Positions 26,903 to 35,346 are shown, counted from the first letter of the stretch. The stretch: DNA of 64,000 nt from Rufibacter roseolus (GCF_017916365.1 NZ_JAFMSU010000002.1:372001-436000), one strand, 5' to 3'. The notes: generated from the letters alone by a model not told the origin. A program made the numbers and translations.

Positions 26903-27484
26903 TTACTGTCTGGATGGCATGGAGGCCAGTATAGCCACAAACGCGGCCAAGGCGATGCCTCCGCCAATGGCCGCTTTGCCTACTTTGCGTTTGTGGGCCT
27001 GGTGCCGGTAACCATTGTAATAATACTGGTCGCTTAGCAGGGCAGGGTTGGGTACTTCCTTGGGATTGACTTTGGGCGGAATGGCCGCGATGAGCACGGT
27101 GCCCGGGATGCCCAACAACAGCGTTGCCCCTATAGACCCTAACACGGCATTGGTGCCCCTGTAATACTGCCGGGCATCCATCTGGCCCTGCCGGTACATA
27201 TCCTGAGAAGAAAGAACAGGTGTGGTTCCTTTCTCCTCTACGGGTGGGTGCATCAGTTCATTTTTACCGTTGGCGTACTTCACCATGAAAACCTCTTTGC
27301 GGGCGAGGGTGAAGAGGCTGTCGGCAAACTTGGCTGGTTGGGTGTACTGCACCTTGTCTGGGGTAATCTCCAGCACTTTGGCTTTTATTTCCTCACCCGA
27401 GGTTTTGAAGATAATATCCTGAGCCAGGGTCTGGTTCAAGGCGCCTAAAAAGAAGAGCAGGAACAGGTAAGTAAAGGCTTTCAT
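26903..27484 (-). CDS. Exported protein with N-terminal module shared with its upstream neighbour
   Basis: The 193 residues start with a signal peptide (MKAFTYLFLLFFLGALNQTLAQ). The N-terminal 60 residues (QDIIFKTSGEEIKAKVLEITPDKVQY...RKEVFMVKYANGKNE) are paralogous to those of the gene just upstream. The C-terminal part has two hydrophobic segments (VLGSIGATLLLGIPGTVLIAAI and AAIGGGIALAAFVAILASM), suggesting membrane association. The IIxxxGEEIxAKVxEITPxxVxY start is a recurring Bacteroidetes envelope-protein module without known function. Gap to the upstream gene is 12 bases. Confidence 0.75.
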   Translation of the reverse strand: MKAFTYLFLLFFLGALNQTLAQDIIFKTSGEEIKAKVLEITPDKVQYTQPAKFADSLFTLARKEVFMVKYANGKNELMHPPVEEKGTTPVLSSQDMYRQGQMDARQYYRGTNAVLGSIGATLLLGIPGTVLIAAIPPKVNPKEVPNPALLSDQYYYNGYRHQAHKRKVGKAAIGGGIALAAFVAILASMPSRQ

Positions 27485-27496
27485 AGGTGTACGCAG

Positions 27497-28222
27497 TTAA
27501 AATTGTCTTGAATTGAACCCGAACAAAAGGCTGAACCGCACGCCGCCATTACCGGGTACAAAAGCCAGGTTCACGGGGAAATTGACTCCCTCAGATTTAA
27601 AGTTGGTACCAATGGCGAAAGCCACCCCGGCACTGGCGGGCGTAAGGTTGGGGCCCACCCCAAACTCAAAGCCTTTGGGTCCGCGCAGGCCCACCATGGC
27701 ATTGAGGCTGGGCACAAACTTGTTTTGCTCCAGGCCACCTACCAGCGGGATGAACTCAAACAAACCAGACATGCCCTTGGAGGTGGTGAAAATCCGGGTT
27801 TCAAATTGCCAGCCAAACTGCGTAAGAAAAGGATTAACATTGAATTCCTCCTTGGCTTTGTCAGCGAGGGAACCGGAGATGAGGGTGAACCCCAACCTGG
27901 GCCCGCTTAACTTCACGTGGGGCATCAGTTGGTTTTCAGAAGTGGTGCCAGAAAGGGTAGGGACATTGTTACTCACCGAGGGCACCGGCGCGTTGAAGGT
28001 TTCCTTGCTGCCATTGGCATACTTGATCATGAACACCTCCTTTTTAAGGATAGAGATGAGAGGTCCCTCCAGGTAATCAGCCCGTTGGTACTTCACCAGA
28101 TCAGGAGTGATCTCCCGAATCTTGGCCGAAATCTCCTCGCCGTTTCGCTTAATGATCAAATCCTGCGCCTGGGCCATAACCCAGTAGAAAAGGACCACCA
28201 GCAAGAGTAAAGCTTTTTTCAT
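27497..28222 (-). CDS. Exported protein, paralogous N terminus and barrel-like C terminus
   Basis: The 241 residues have signal peptide MKKALLLLVVLFYWVMAQA. The module DLIIKRNGEEISAKIREITPDLVKYQRA...KKEVFMIKYANGSKE matches the downstream gene. The C-terminal 120 residues are rich in alternating hydrophobic and aromatic residues with Gly (LGFTLISGS, FGWQFETRIFT, FEFGVGPNLTPASAGVAFAIGTNF, NLAFVPGNGGVRFSLLFGFNSRQF). The protein ends in Phe, which suits an outer-membrane beta-strand or small barrel. Function unknown. It is first in a two-gene operon. Confidence 0.75.
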   Translation of the reverse strand: MKKALLLLVVLFYWVMAQAQDLIIKRNGEEISAKIREITPDLVKYQRADYLEGPLISILKKEVFMIKYANGSKETFNAPVPSVSNNVPTLSGTTSENQLMPHVKLSGPRLGFTLISGSLADKAKEEFNVNPFLTQFGWQFETRIFTTSKGMSGLFEFIPLVGGLEQNKFVPSLNAMVGLRGPKGFEFGVGPNLTPASAGVAFAIGTNFKSEGVNFPVNLAFVPGNGGVRFSLLFGFNSRQF

Positions 28223-28307
28223 AATCGTTCAGGTAATGGTTAAACTATAAGGTGCAGTGAAGGTAGATTGGGAGTTCAGGAAAAGAATATTAAGTTTATG
28301 AAATCCT

Positions 28308-28315
28308 TACTTTTG
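28308..28315 (+). promoter_or_regulatory. Possible -7 element for the helical-repeat gene
   Basis: TACTTTTG, exact TAnnTTTG, 110 bases before the ATG at 28425. No clear -33 box. Confidence 0.4.
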
Positions 28316-28424
28316 TATAAGCTTATAATATGGCGTAAGTATTTGAAAAATAGATTAAAGTGTTTATTTTATCTTACTTTAAAAACTCACGTGAACTCTT
28401 CTAAACCTTCACTTACTACTATCA

Positions 28425-29939
28425 ATGGATGATTTGAGAATCACCATTTCCACATTGTCCCCGGAGGGTGTGAAGGAGTTCGCCTCTTTTATTCAGCGGC
28501 ACAAGAAAAGGAAGGACAGGAAGGATTATGAGTTGTTCAAGTTGCTGCTGCAAAAGCAGAAACTGAGTCCGGCGCAGATCATGGACAGGCTGTATGGTCC
28601 GGAGCCGAATCCATCGGCGTACTACGCGCTGCGCAAGCGCCTCATGCAGCACCTCACCGATTTTATTGTGCTCAAGCGCATGCAGGAAGACCCCACCGCA
28701 GATTCCAGCATTATGGGAGCGCTTTCCATGGCCCGATACCTGTTTGAGGCGCAGGCAGACCGCCTGGCCTGGAACCTTCTCCGGAAAGCCGAGCACCTGG
28801 CCGCCGCCCATGAGCAGTTTGATCTCCTCAACTCGGTGTACAACCTCCAGATTGAAAGGGCAGACAGCGAGTTCGCCGACGATTTGGACCTGATTATCAA
28901 AAAACGGAACCAAAACAAGGCCGCCGCCGATGAAGACGAGCGCGCAAACATTGCCAGTAGTATCATAGGCAAGCAACTGGAACGCTCCCGGCGGGAGGGG
29001 CGGGACCTCCAGTTTGCGGCCACCATCCAAGCGGTGCTGCAAACCTACGGGCTTACCGAGGCGGTGAGCCAACGGCCGCCGCTGTTCTTCAAACTCATGT
29101 CTATTGCCCGGGCCGCCGTCCTGGCCCGCCGCGACTACTATACCTTTGAACCTTATATAATAGAGCGTTATCGGGCCATGGCCTCCCACCTGAATATGAC
29201 CCAGGCGCACCAGTACTACAAGATCAGGTTACTGTACATGATTGCGCACGTACTGTACCGCAACCGCAAGTTTGCCCAGTCAAACGGGTACTTGGAGGAG
29301 ATGCACGCGGTGCTACAGACCCAGGGCAGAAGTTATCTCACCGCGTTCTACCCCAAATATCTTTTCCTTAAAAGCGCCAACGGGGCCTTCCAGCGGAACC
29401 TGCCGCAGGCCATCCAACTGCTGGAAGAACTGCTGCAGGCTAAAACCATCACCTTGCCGCACCGTGACATGCTCACCGCCCGCATGGGCCTGAGTTTTCT
29501 GTATTTCGCGCAGGGTAATTTCCAGAAGGCCAACAACCTGCTGGTGTACATCAATCACTCAGATAAATGGTGTGAGCGGATCATGGGGCGGGAGTGGGTG
29601 CTCAAGAAGAACCTGGGCGAGCTAATTATCCAATACGAGTTCGGGAATCTGGACCTGGCTCTGGACCGGGCAAAAGGCATCCGGCGCAGTTATAAAGACC
29701 TGCTGTCTCTTCCGGCTTACAGCAATGCCAGTTCTTTCCTGCAACTCATCACCTATTTAATAGAGCAACCTGATTTGGCCACCCGCAAGCTGTTTCTGCA
29801 ACAGGTAGAATCCATGCTCACGTTTGTGCCCGCCGAGCAGGAGGATTTGCAGGCCATGAGCTTCTATGCCTGGCTCAAGGCCAAGATGCAGGGCCGCCGG
29901 TATTATGACGTGCTGCTGGAACTGGCCCATGCTTCTTAA
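28425..29939 (+). CDS. Large helical-repeat (TPR-like) protein, function unknown
   Basis: The 504 residues have no signal peptide or membrane segment, so it is cytoplasmic. The N-terminal 90 residues contain a charged helix pair (FASFIQRHKKRKDRKDYELFKLLLQKQKLS, YYALRKRLMQHLTDFIVLKRM). The rest is a regular series of antiparallel helices with TPR-like Ala/Leu/Tyr spacing (ARYLFEAQADRLAWNLLRKAEHL, GLSFLYFAQGNFQKANNLLVYIN, LDLALDRAKGIRRSYKDLL). I recognise no enzymatic motif. A scaffold or adaptor role is plausible but not shown. It is monocistronic. Confidence 0.75.
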   Translation: MDDLRITISTLSPEGVKEFASFIQRHKKRKDRKDYELFKLLLQKQKLSPAQIMDRLYGPEPNPSAYYALRKRLMQHLTDFIVLKRMQEDPTADSSIMGALSMARYLFEAQADRLAWNLLRKAEHLAAAHEQFDLLNSVYNLQIERADSEFADDLDLIIKKRNQNKAAADEDERANIASSIIGKQLERSRREGRDLQFAATIQAVLQTYGLTEAVSQRPPLFFKLMSIARAAVLARRDYYTFEPYIIERYRAMASHLNMTQAHQYYKIRLLYMIAHVLYRNRKFAQSNGYLEEMHAVLQTQGRSYLTAFYPKYLFLKSANGAFQRNLPQAIQLLEELLQAKTITLPHRDMLTARMGLSFLYFAQGNFQKANNLLVYINHSDKWCERIMGREWVLKKNLGELIIQYEFGNLDLALDRAKGIRRSYKDLLSLPAYSNASSFLQLITYLIEQPDLATRKLFLQQVESMLTFVPAEQEDLQAMSFYAWLKAKMQGRRYYDVLLELAHAS

Positions 29940-29949
29940 AAGATAAATT

Positions 29950-29992
29950 CCCGTTTAGGACCTGTTTCTAGTGAAACTGGCTCTAAACGGGG
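29950..29992 (+). terminator. Dispersed hairpin element (copy 10)
   Basis: CCCGTTTAGGACCTGTTTC and GAAACTGGCTCTAAACGGG around TAGT, between convergent genes and 10 bases after a stop. Confidence 0.82.
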
Positions 29993-30011
29993 ACTTGGCA
30001 TACGGGGAGGC

Positions 30012-31040
30012 TTAGGCCTTGAAATCTGAAATGGCGTTGATAATGCCGGAGATCATGTCATCTGTCAGGTCCAGGTGGGTCACAAACCTGATTTGCTGCG
30101 GCCCGAAGGTGGTGGCCAGGATGTTTTTGGTCTCCAGGTAGCTGATGAAGCCATCGGGGTTAACCTCAGGGGCCAGGGTGAAGATGACGATGTTGGTATC
30201 CACAGAAAGCACCTCGGTTACGTAAGGCGCAGCCTCCAAAGCTTTCCCTAAGAGCTTGGCTCTGTCATGGTCTATCTGCAAACGTTGAATGTTGTTTTGA
30301 AGGGCGTACAATCCGGCTGCCGCCAGAAAACCAGCTTGCCGCCAGCCACCGCCTAAGGCTTTGCGCACTCTTTTCGCCTGTTCAATCATGCGCTTCGGTC
30401 CCAGCAGCAGGGAGCCTACCGGTGCGCCCAATCCTTTTGAAAGGCAAACCGAGATGGTGTTGAAGTAGCGGCTGTATTCCTTTGGGTTCTCACCGGTGGC
30501 TACCAAGGCATTGAACACCCGGGCTCCGTCTAAGTGCAGAGGCAGATTATTCCGGCGGCAAACTTCTGAGATAGCGGCAATTTCCTCTACCGTGTAATAA
30601 GAACCGCCTCCTTTGTTGCTGGTGTTTTCCAGAGATACCAGGCTGGTAACCGGATAGTGGATATTGTCTGGGTTAATGGCCGCTTCAATTTGCTGCGGGC
30701 TCATCCGGCCGCGTACTCCCTCAATCAGTTTGACAGAAGCAGCGGAGTTAAAGGCAATACCACCCACCTCATATAAATAGATATGGCTGGTGCGGTCACA
30801 GATCACCTCGGTGAGTGGCTGGGTATGCAGTTTGATGGCAATCTGGTTTGTCATGGTACCGGAAGGGCAGAAGAGGCCGGCTTCCATGCCAAATAGGCTG
30901 GCGCCGTATTCCTGTAACTCGTTCACGATGGGGTCTTCACTGTACACATCATCACCCACCTGGGCCTGGAACATGGCTTCCAGCATAGCCGGAGTGGGTT
31001 TGGTAACGGTGTCGCTCCGGAGATCAATCAAAGGATTCAT
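30012..31040 (-). CDS. ltaE: Low-specificity L-threonine aldolase (GntG-type PLP enzyme)
   Basis: Pyridoxal-phosphate enzyme splitting L-threonine or allo-threonine to glycine and acetaldehyde. The 342 residues fit. Markers are [67 protein letters not shown], and the PLP-lysine block [19 protein letters not shown], followed by [14 protein letters not shown]. Divergent from the small basic-protein gene. Confidence 0.93.
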   Translation of the reverse strand: MNPLIDLRSDTVTKPTPAMLEAMFQAQVGDDVYSEDPIVNELQEYGASLFGMEAGLFCPSGTMTNQIAIKLHTQPLTEVICDRTSHIYLYEVGGIAFNSAASVKLIEGVRGRMSPQQIEAAINPDNIHYPVTSLVSLENTSNKGGGSYYTVEEIAAISEVCRRNNLPLHLDGARVFNALVATGENPKEYSRYFNTISVCLSKGLGAPVGSLLLGPKRMIEQAKRVRKALGGGWRQAGFLAAAGLYALQNNIQRLQIDHDRAKLLGKALEAAPYVTEVLSVDTNIVIFTLAPEVNPDGFISYLETKNILATTFGPQQIRFVTHLDLTDDMISGIINAISDFKA

Positions 31041-31061
31041 GTGTTTTTTTAAGCTGAACTA

Positions 31062-31092
31062 TTGAGAATGTAAAAGTAATAACTTACTTTTG
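31062..31092 (+). promoter_or_regulatory. Promoter of the small basic protein gene
   Basis: TTG at 31062-31064, 20-base spacer and TACTTTTG at 31085-31092 (exact TAnnTTTG), 24 bases before the ATG. Confidence 0.75.
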
Positions 31093-31116
31093 CGATTCAA
31101 TTTTAAATATTGACCG

Positions 31117-31296
31117 ATGGCAGTTACTAGATTAAAAAGAAAAGACCGTAAGAATAAAGCAAGACAGAACAACAAAGTGCGTGTGATCAAGCAATTGTTG
31201 TCTACTCCGGTAATTAAGAACGTGGATGTTGAAGAGCTGAAAGCTCGTTTCACTTCTGCTCCAGCCGCTAGCGCGGAAGTTGCTACAGCTGAGTAA
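31117..31296 (+). CDS. Small very basic conserved protein, 59 residues
   Basis: MAVTRLKRKDRKNKARQNNK opens a 59-residue protein whose first half is densely Lys/Arg/Asn and whose second half has PVIKNVDVEELKARF and an Ala/Thr-rich tail. Very similar short proteins are familiar from Bacteroidetes genomes without an assigned function; the charge pattern suits RNA or ribosome binding (inference). It has its own strong promoter and a terminator, and clear codon periodicity. No hydrophobic segment. Confidence 0.82.
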   Translation: MAVTRLKRKDRKNKARQNNKVRVIKQLLSTPVIKNVDVEELKARFTSAPAASAEVATAE

Positions 31297-31367
31297 TTCT
31301 GCGTTTTTTCGTTCGCCTACTGCCTTTCGGCAAACTGTACGCGATTACTCTTACTACAAGATAGTTG

Positions 31368-31397
31368 AAAGTGTAACCTCTGTTGGTTACACTTTTT
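31368..31397. terminator. Bidirectional terminator
   Basis: AAAGTGTAACC and GGTTACACTTT with a six-base loop, followed by TTTT. It ends at the stop codon of the convergent phosphoesterase gene. Confidence 0.88.
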
Positions 31398-31895
31398 TTA
31401 TGCCCTTTTGCCAAGCTCAATAGCCTGGAGTTTCTGCACCTTTCCGTCTTGTACCTCAAACCGCATCATGGTGCGCATGGTGTGAAAGCCGTGCCGCCCG
31501 GCCGCTCCGGGATTAAGGTGCAACAGGTTGCCGTGCTTAGGGTCCTGCATTACTTTCAAGATGTGGGAGTGCCCGCAGATAAACAGGCCAGGTGGATTTT
31601 CTTTGATCATCGCGCGCACCTCTGGCGCATATTTGCCGGGGTACCCCCCGATGTGAGTCATCAACACATCCAGCCCATTGCAATCGAACCGCAGGTTCTT
31701 GGGGTGAAGCGCCCGCACATCGGGCCCGTCAATGTTGCCGTACACCCCCCGCATCGGCGCCACCGTGGCCAGCCGCTCAGAAACAGCCGCTATCCCGAAA
31801 TCACCCGCGTGCCAGATCTCATCAACCCCCTCCAGCAGCGCCAGAATACGGTCATCCAGGTAACTGTGCGTATCAGAGATCAGGCCGATTTTCAT
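31398..31895 (-). CDS. YfcE/MJ0936-type metallophosphoesterase
   Basis: A small calcineurin-like phosphodiesterase of 165 residues. The metal ligands are visible: MKIGLISDTHSYLD (DxH), IWHAGDFG (GD), YGNIDGPD (GNxD), MTHIGGYPG (H) and FICGHSHILK (GHxH). The domain order matches YfcE-type enzymes that hydrolyse phosphodiesters in vitro; the natural substrate is unknown. It is upstream of a nested inverted repeat that separates it from pyrE. Confidence 0.92.
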   Translation of the reverse strand: MKIGLISDTHSYLDDRILALLEGVDEIWHAGDFGIAAVSERLATVAPMRGVYGNIDGPDVRALHPKNLRFDCNGLDVLMTHIGGYPGKYAPEVRAMIKENPPGLFICGHSHILKVMQDPKHGNLLHLNPGAAGRHGFHTMRTMMRFEVQDGKVQKLQAIELGKRA

Positions 31896-31900
31896 GTGGT

Positions 31901-32106
31901 AATGTGCTAATTATTTAAGGTGCTGATGTGCTATTCAGAATACCTGTTGGGCAGATAAGGTAGGATACGGCCTCACCGGAGCTTCAGTTTTCGGCTTGTT
32001 TTATGGAAACAAGCCGAAAACTGAGGTTTTCATCTCCAAATCTGCACATCCCCAAATTTCCAATTTAAAGAAATAGCACATCAGCACATTAATCAATTAG
32101 CACATT
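31901..32106. repeat. Nested inverted repeat containing a dispersed hairpin
   Basis: The outer arms 31901-31935 and 32072-32106 are complementary at 32 of 35 positions. The right arm runs into the pyrE stop codon. Between them lie hairpin element copy 11 (31984-32024) and a reversed copy of the word found after cphA (32031-32062). Confidence 0.82.
31984..32024. terminator. Dispersed hairpin element (copy 11)
   Basis: TCAGTTTTCGGCTTGTTT and AAACAAGCCGAAAACTGA, an 18-base perfect stem with a TATGG loop. Confidence 0.85.
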
Positions 32107-32743
32107 AAATTCCCCACGTCTCGGGTGCCTTGCGCCATTGCTCCAGGGTGGCGATGGCCTCCTGGGAGATGTAGCCTTGGGTAGCGGCTGTTTCCAGGAG
32201 GGCGTTGTAGTTGCTGAGGCAGATGGTGGGGATACCGGCGGCAGTGAAATTTTCATCGGCCTGGGCAAAGCCGTAGGTGAAAATGGCGGCCATGCCTATG
32301 ACCTCGCCTCCGGCGGCCTGCACGGCTTTGGCGGCTTTGAGCGAGGATCCGCCCGTGGAAATCAGGTCCTCAATAAGTACAACCCGCTGGCCGGGCTGTA
32401 ATTTTCCTTCAATTTGGTTCCCCATTCCATGGCTCTTTGGCTCGGGGCGTACGTATAAGTACGGCAAGTTCAGTATATCTGCCACCAGGGCACCCTGCGC
32501 AATGCCTGCCGTGGCTACTCCGGCAATGGCTTGTACGCCCGGAAATTGCTGCTGAATGGCCTCTGCCAGGGCATTTTTAATATAAGAACGAATATGCGGA
32601 TAAGAGAGCGTAACGCGGTTATCGCAGTAGATGGGGGAGTTCCAGCCGGAGCTCCACTTGAAAGGCTGCTCCGGACGGAGCCGCACCGCTTGGGTTTCAA
32701 GGAGGTAAGCCGCAATCTGAGCGGCAGTTTCTGTGTGTGGCAT
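32105..32743 (-). CDS. pyrE: Orotate phosphoribosyltransferase
   Basis: Transfers phosphoribose to orotate in pyrimidine synthesis. The start MPHTETAAQIAAYLLE at 32743 gives 212 residues, the normal size; an ATG 13 codons earlier extends into the divergent promoter region. Motifs are AVRLRPEQPFKWSSGWNSPIYCDNR, AGVATAGIAQGALVA, LYVRPEPKSHGMGNQIEG, and the PRPP loop RVVLIEDLISTGGSSLKAAKAV. It is divergent from the NUDIX gene (gap 56 bases). Confidence 0.95.
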   Translation of the reverse strand: MPHTETAAQIAAYLLETQAVRLRPEQPFKWSSGWNSPIYCDNRVTLSYPHIRSYIKNALAEAIQQQFPGVQAIAGVATAGIAQGALVADILNLPYLYVRPEPKSHGMGNQIEGKLQPGQRVVLIEDLISTGGSSLKAAKAVQAAGGEVIGMAAIFTYGFAQADENFTAAGIPTICLSNYNALLETAATQGYISQEAIATLEQWRKAPETWGI

Positions 32744-32799
32744 GGGCGAAATTACACAAATAGTAGTAATGTTTTCCTGCATCCTACTTCTTGTGCCCT

Positions 32800-33531
32800 A
32801 TGAAAATTCTTTCTTATTTTGTACCTCCTTACGCGCCTTACATAAGCGACAACTTCATGAATGTCTTTATCAACGACATCCCACTGATTATTAAAAAAAG
32901 CAGTGAAAAGATCTTTAAGCACAAATACGATTTAGTGCTCGGTAAAGACGATCAGTTTACTTCCAAGGATTTGGTGGGCGATGTGCTCATCCGCGACGTT
33001 GACTCTGTTCTGATTGACCGCTTGGTGCGGCTCATGGAAGTGAAGAAACTCAAGAAATTGGAGTCCCTCACGCTGGTCACCGACAAAAAGAAGAAACTCA
33101 TTGCGCACCTCAAAGATCAGTTCAAGATCATTAAGGCAGCCGGTGGCCTGGTAGTGAAAGAAGGAAAGATCCTGATGATCTACCGCATGGGCATGTGGGA
33201 CCTGCCCAAAGGCAAAATCAAGAAATCTGAGGAAACAACCCTAGGCGCCCTGCGCGAGGTGGAGGAGGAATGCAACATCAAGGTGGCCATCACCGGTGAA
33301 CTACCCAACACCTGGCATTCCTATGCCTATAAAGGGAACAAGATCCTGAAGAAGACCAGCTGGTTTACCATGCAGTGCCTTGATGACACCTACATGAAAC
33401 CGCAAGCCGAGGAATTCATTGAAGAAGTGCGCTTCATGACCCCAGACGAAGTGCTGGAGGTGCTGCCCGAGTCCTACACCTCTATTCAGTTTGTGGTGCG
33501 GGACTATCTGAAGGCAATGAAGAAAGGCTGA
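32800..33531 (+). CDS. NUDIX hydrolase with N-terminal extension
   Basis: The 243 residues start at ATG 32800; a TTG three codons earlier is rejected. The C-terminal two thirds is a NUDIX fold with box GKIKKSEETTLGALREVEEEC (GxxxxxE near the end of the catalytic helix, REVEEE present). The N-terminal 100 residues (SYFVPPYAPYISDNFMNVFINDIPLIIKKSS...) are a separate domain often found with it in Bacteroidetes. The substrate is unknown. The 3' end overlaps the convergent coaD gene by 50 bases. Confidence 0.88.
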   Translation: MKILSYFVPPYAPYISDNFMNVFINDIPLIIKKSSEKIFKHKYDLVLGKDDQFTSKDLVGDVLIRDVDSVLIDRLVRLMEVKKLKKLESLTLVTDKKKKLIAHLKDQFKIIKAAGGLVVKEGKILMIYRMGMWDLPKGKIKKSEETTLGALREVEEECNIKVAITGELPNTWHSYAYKGNKILKKTSWFTMQCLDDTYMKPQAEEFIEEVRFMTPDEVLEVLPESYTSIQFVVRDYLKAMKKG

Positions 33532-33973
33532 AAGGTATAAACTCCTGCACGTTGCCGCCAAAACGGTGAATCTCCCTAATGATAGAAGAGTTGATGGCCG
33601 CCAGCGAGGGCGAGGTAATGAGAAACACAGTCTCCAGTTCAGGATTGATGTGCCGATTGGCCTGCGCAATGGTGTTCTCGTACTCAAAATCTGTAGTGTT
33701 GCGTAAACCGCGCAGCAGGAACCTGGCGCCCACTTCTTTCGCGAAATCGGCGGTGAGGCCTTTGTAGGCCTGCACCCACACCTGCGGATTATCCTTGAAC
33801 ACCCCTTCAATGATGGACACCATCTCCTGCACCGGAAAATAGCGGTTCTTGCTGCTGTTGTTGCCAATGGCAATAATAATGTTGTCAAACAGCTCACAGC
33901 CCCGCTGCACCACATCATAGTGCCCGTTGGTGAAAGGGTCAAAAGAACCGGGGAAGATGGCAATGCGCTTCAT
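33482..33973 (-). CDS. coaD: Pantetheine-phosphate adenylyltransferase
   Basis: Penultimate step of coenzyme A synthesis. The 163 residues have the nucleotidyltransferase N terminus RIAIFPGSFDPFTNGHYDVVQRG (TxGH-like NGHY), NKNRYF-type loop SSKNRYFPVQ, RGLRNTTDFEYENTIAQANRHI and the ISSSxxR-like block INSSIIREIHRFGGNV. The last 14 residues (SSLPSDSPAPQTE tail) are not conserved and lie over the end of the NUDIX gene on the other strand. Confidence 0.95.
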   Translation of the reverse strand: MKRIAIFPGSFDPFTNGHYDVVQRGCELFDNIIIAIGNNSSKNRYFPVQEMVSIIEGVFKDNPQVWVQAYKGLTADFAKEVGARFLLRGLRNTTDFEYENTIAQANRHINPELETVFLITSPSLAAINSSIIREIHRFGGNVQEFIPFSLSSLPSDSPAPQTE

Positions 33974-34080
33974 AGGGTAGCAGGTGAGAGGTGGGTTTTA
34001 AGAATTTCCGGCGGTGAAGATGCTGAAAATATTCTGTTCCTGTACCCCTCAGATTCCCCAAATGTTTTCACCTGCGCTGA

Positions 34081-34116
34081 TTTAAGCCTCTTTTCCGGAA
34101 AACAGGCTCTAAACAG
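34081..34116. repeat. Dispersed hairpin element (copy 12)
   Basis: TTTAAGCCTCTTTTCCGGAA then AACAGGCTCTAAA. It is in the gene-free stretch 33974-34608. Confidence 0.65.
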
Positions 34117-34200
34117 TTGGTGTAATTCCAAAATATTAACCCTTTTTTGTAGAGGCAATTCCATGTGGTTGCCCCCATGCGTCTCTTACCGCAACTCAAG

Positions 34201-34461
34201 TTGTTGGTGATAAAACCAACAAAGGCGACTTTTCAATAGCACATTACCAAGCTTATCAAATAATGGAAACAAGCACGTATTCCGTCCCCCTTTGAAGGGG
34301 TAGGGGGATGACAGTACCGTTAGAAGAACCATCAGTACCGGCTAAGAAACAATTCAAAATGATTCTCGGGAATACCATGACCTGCTGGTGTCAACGCCCC
34401 TCTGCGCTCTCCTCTAGGGGAGAATCCTCGGTTCCATTTGTTGGTGTTATTACCAATAGTA
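34201..34461. repeat. Gene-free stretch with mixed small inverted repeats
   Basis: A TTGTTGGT/ACCAACAA hairpin (34202-34223), a related TTGGT/ACCAA hairpin (34441-34457), and CCCC...GGGG repeats B (34285-34312) and C (around 34397-34422). The flanking TTGTTGGTG sequences in direct orientation may mark the ends of one decayed element of about 260 bases. No gene is supportable between 33974 and 34608. Confidence 0.45.
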
Positions 34462-34532
34462 TGTATTGCGGTGGCCTGCGCAAGGGTAACCACAAGTGAT
34501 TGCTACTACATTTCTAAATCGTACTCAAAGTA

Positions 34533-34581
34533 AAAGTGCGTTTGTGCCTGCTTATGCAAAAACAGGCACAAAACGCACTTT
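34533..34581. terminator. Dispersed hairpin element (copy 13)
   Basis: AAAGTGCGTTTGTGCCTG and CAGGCACAAAACGCACTTT form a long stem, 27 bases past the response-regulator stop on the minus strand. Confidence 0.85.
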
Positions 34582-34608
34582 CTATTTAATGGCTTAAGGT
34601 AGCCTGGT

Positions 34609-35346
34609 TTATACAGAAGGAGCCAAGACCTGGGCCTCGTTCACGGGTGCCACCAACCGGAAGCCGTTGCCGTGTACGTTGATAATTTCCACGGTGGGGT
34701 CTCCTTTGAGGTATTTCCGGAGTTTGGTCACGAAGACATCCATGCTGCGGGCGGTGAAGTAGTTGTCATCTTTCCAGATTTTGCTCAGGGCCACCTCGCG
34801 GGGTAGCACGTCATTGAGGTACTGGCATAGCAGTAGGAGCAGTTCTGCTTCTTTTGGGGAGAGTTTCTGCGTTTCCGCGCCGCGGGTGATGAGGCGGGTT
34901 TTGAAGTTGAAATGGTAAGAGCCCAGGTTGTACTCCGTGGCGGTGGATTTCTCGGCCGGGGCTGGGGCGGCCTTGCGCTGCAGAATGGCTTTGAGTTTGC
35001 AGAGCAGAATCTCAGAATCAAAAGGTTTGGTGATGTAGTCATCGGCACCAATCCTGAAACCTTCCAGCATATCGGCCTTCATGGCTTTGGCTGTGAGGAA
35101 GATCACGGGCATCAATGGGTCGGCTTTCTTGATATCGGCGGCCAGGGAGAAACCATCCTTCAGGGGCATCATTACGTCTAGAATGCAACCGTCAAACATC
35201 TCTTTCTGAAACATGTGCAGCCCTTGCATGCCATCGGTGCAGAGTGTTACCGCATAGTCATGCAGCTCAAGGTAATCTTTCAGAACCATCCCGAAGTTAG
35301 GATCATCTTCTACCAGTAAAAGGCGGGTGTCAGGGTTTGTTGTCAT
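34609..35346 (-). CDS. OmpR-family response regulator
   Basis: The 245 residues contain a receiver domain (about 9-125) with the acidic pair EDD, the phospho-acceptor Asp in GCILDVMMPLKDGF (about residue 57), the Thr/Lys switch positions (FLTAKA, KPFD) and a winged-helix output domain (about 145-235, LSPKEAELLLLLCQYLNDVLPREVALSKIW...RSMDVFVTKLRKYLKGDPTVEIINVHGNGFRLV). The linker is Ala/Pro-rich. It lies 31 bases downstream of its histidine kinase. The winged helix is expected to bind direct repeats with about 11-base periodicity; such boxes lie upstream of the kinase. Confidence 0.95.
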   Translation of the reverse strand: MTTNPDTRLLLVEDDPNFGMVLKDYLELHDYAVTLCTDGMQGLHMFQKEMFDGCILDVMMPLKDGFSLAADIKKADPLMPVIFLTAKAMKADMLEGFRIGADDYITKPFDSEILLCKLKAILQRKAAPAPAEKSTATEYNLGSYHFNFKTRLITRGAETQKLSPKEAELLLLLCQYLNDVLPREVALSKIWKDDNYFTARSMDVFVTKLRKYLKGDPTVEIINVHGNGFRLVAPVNEAQVLAPSV

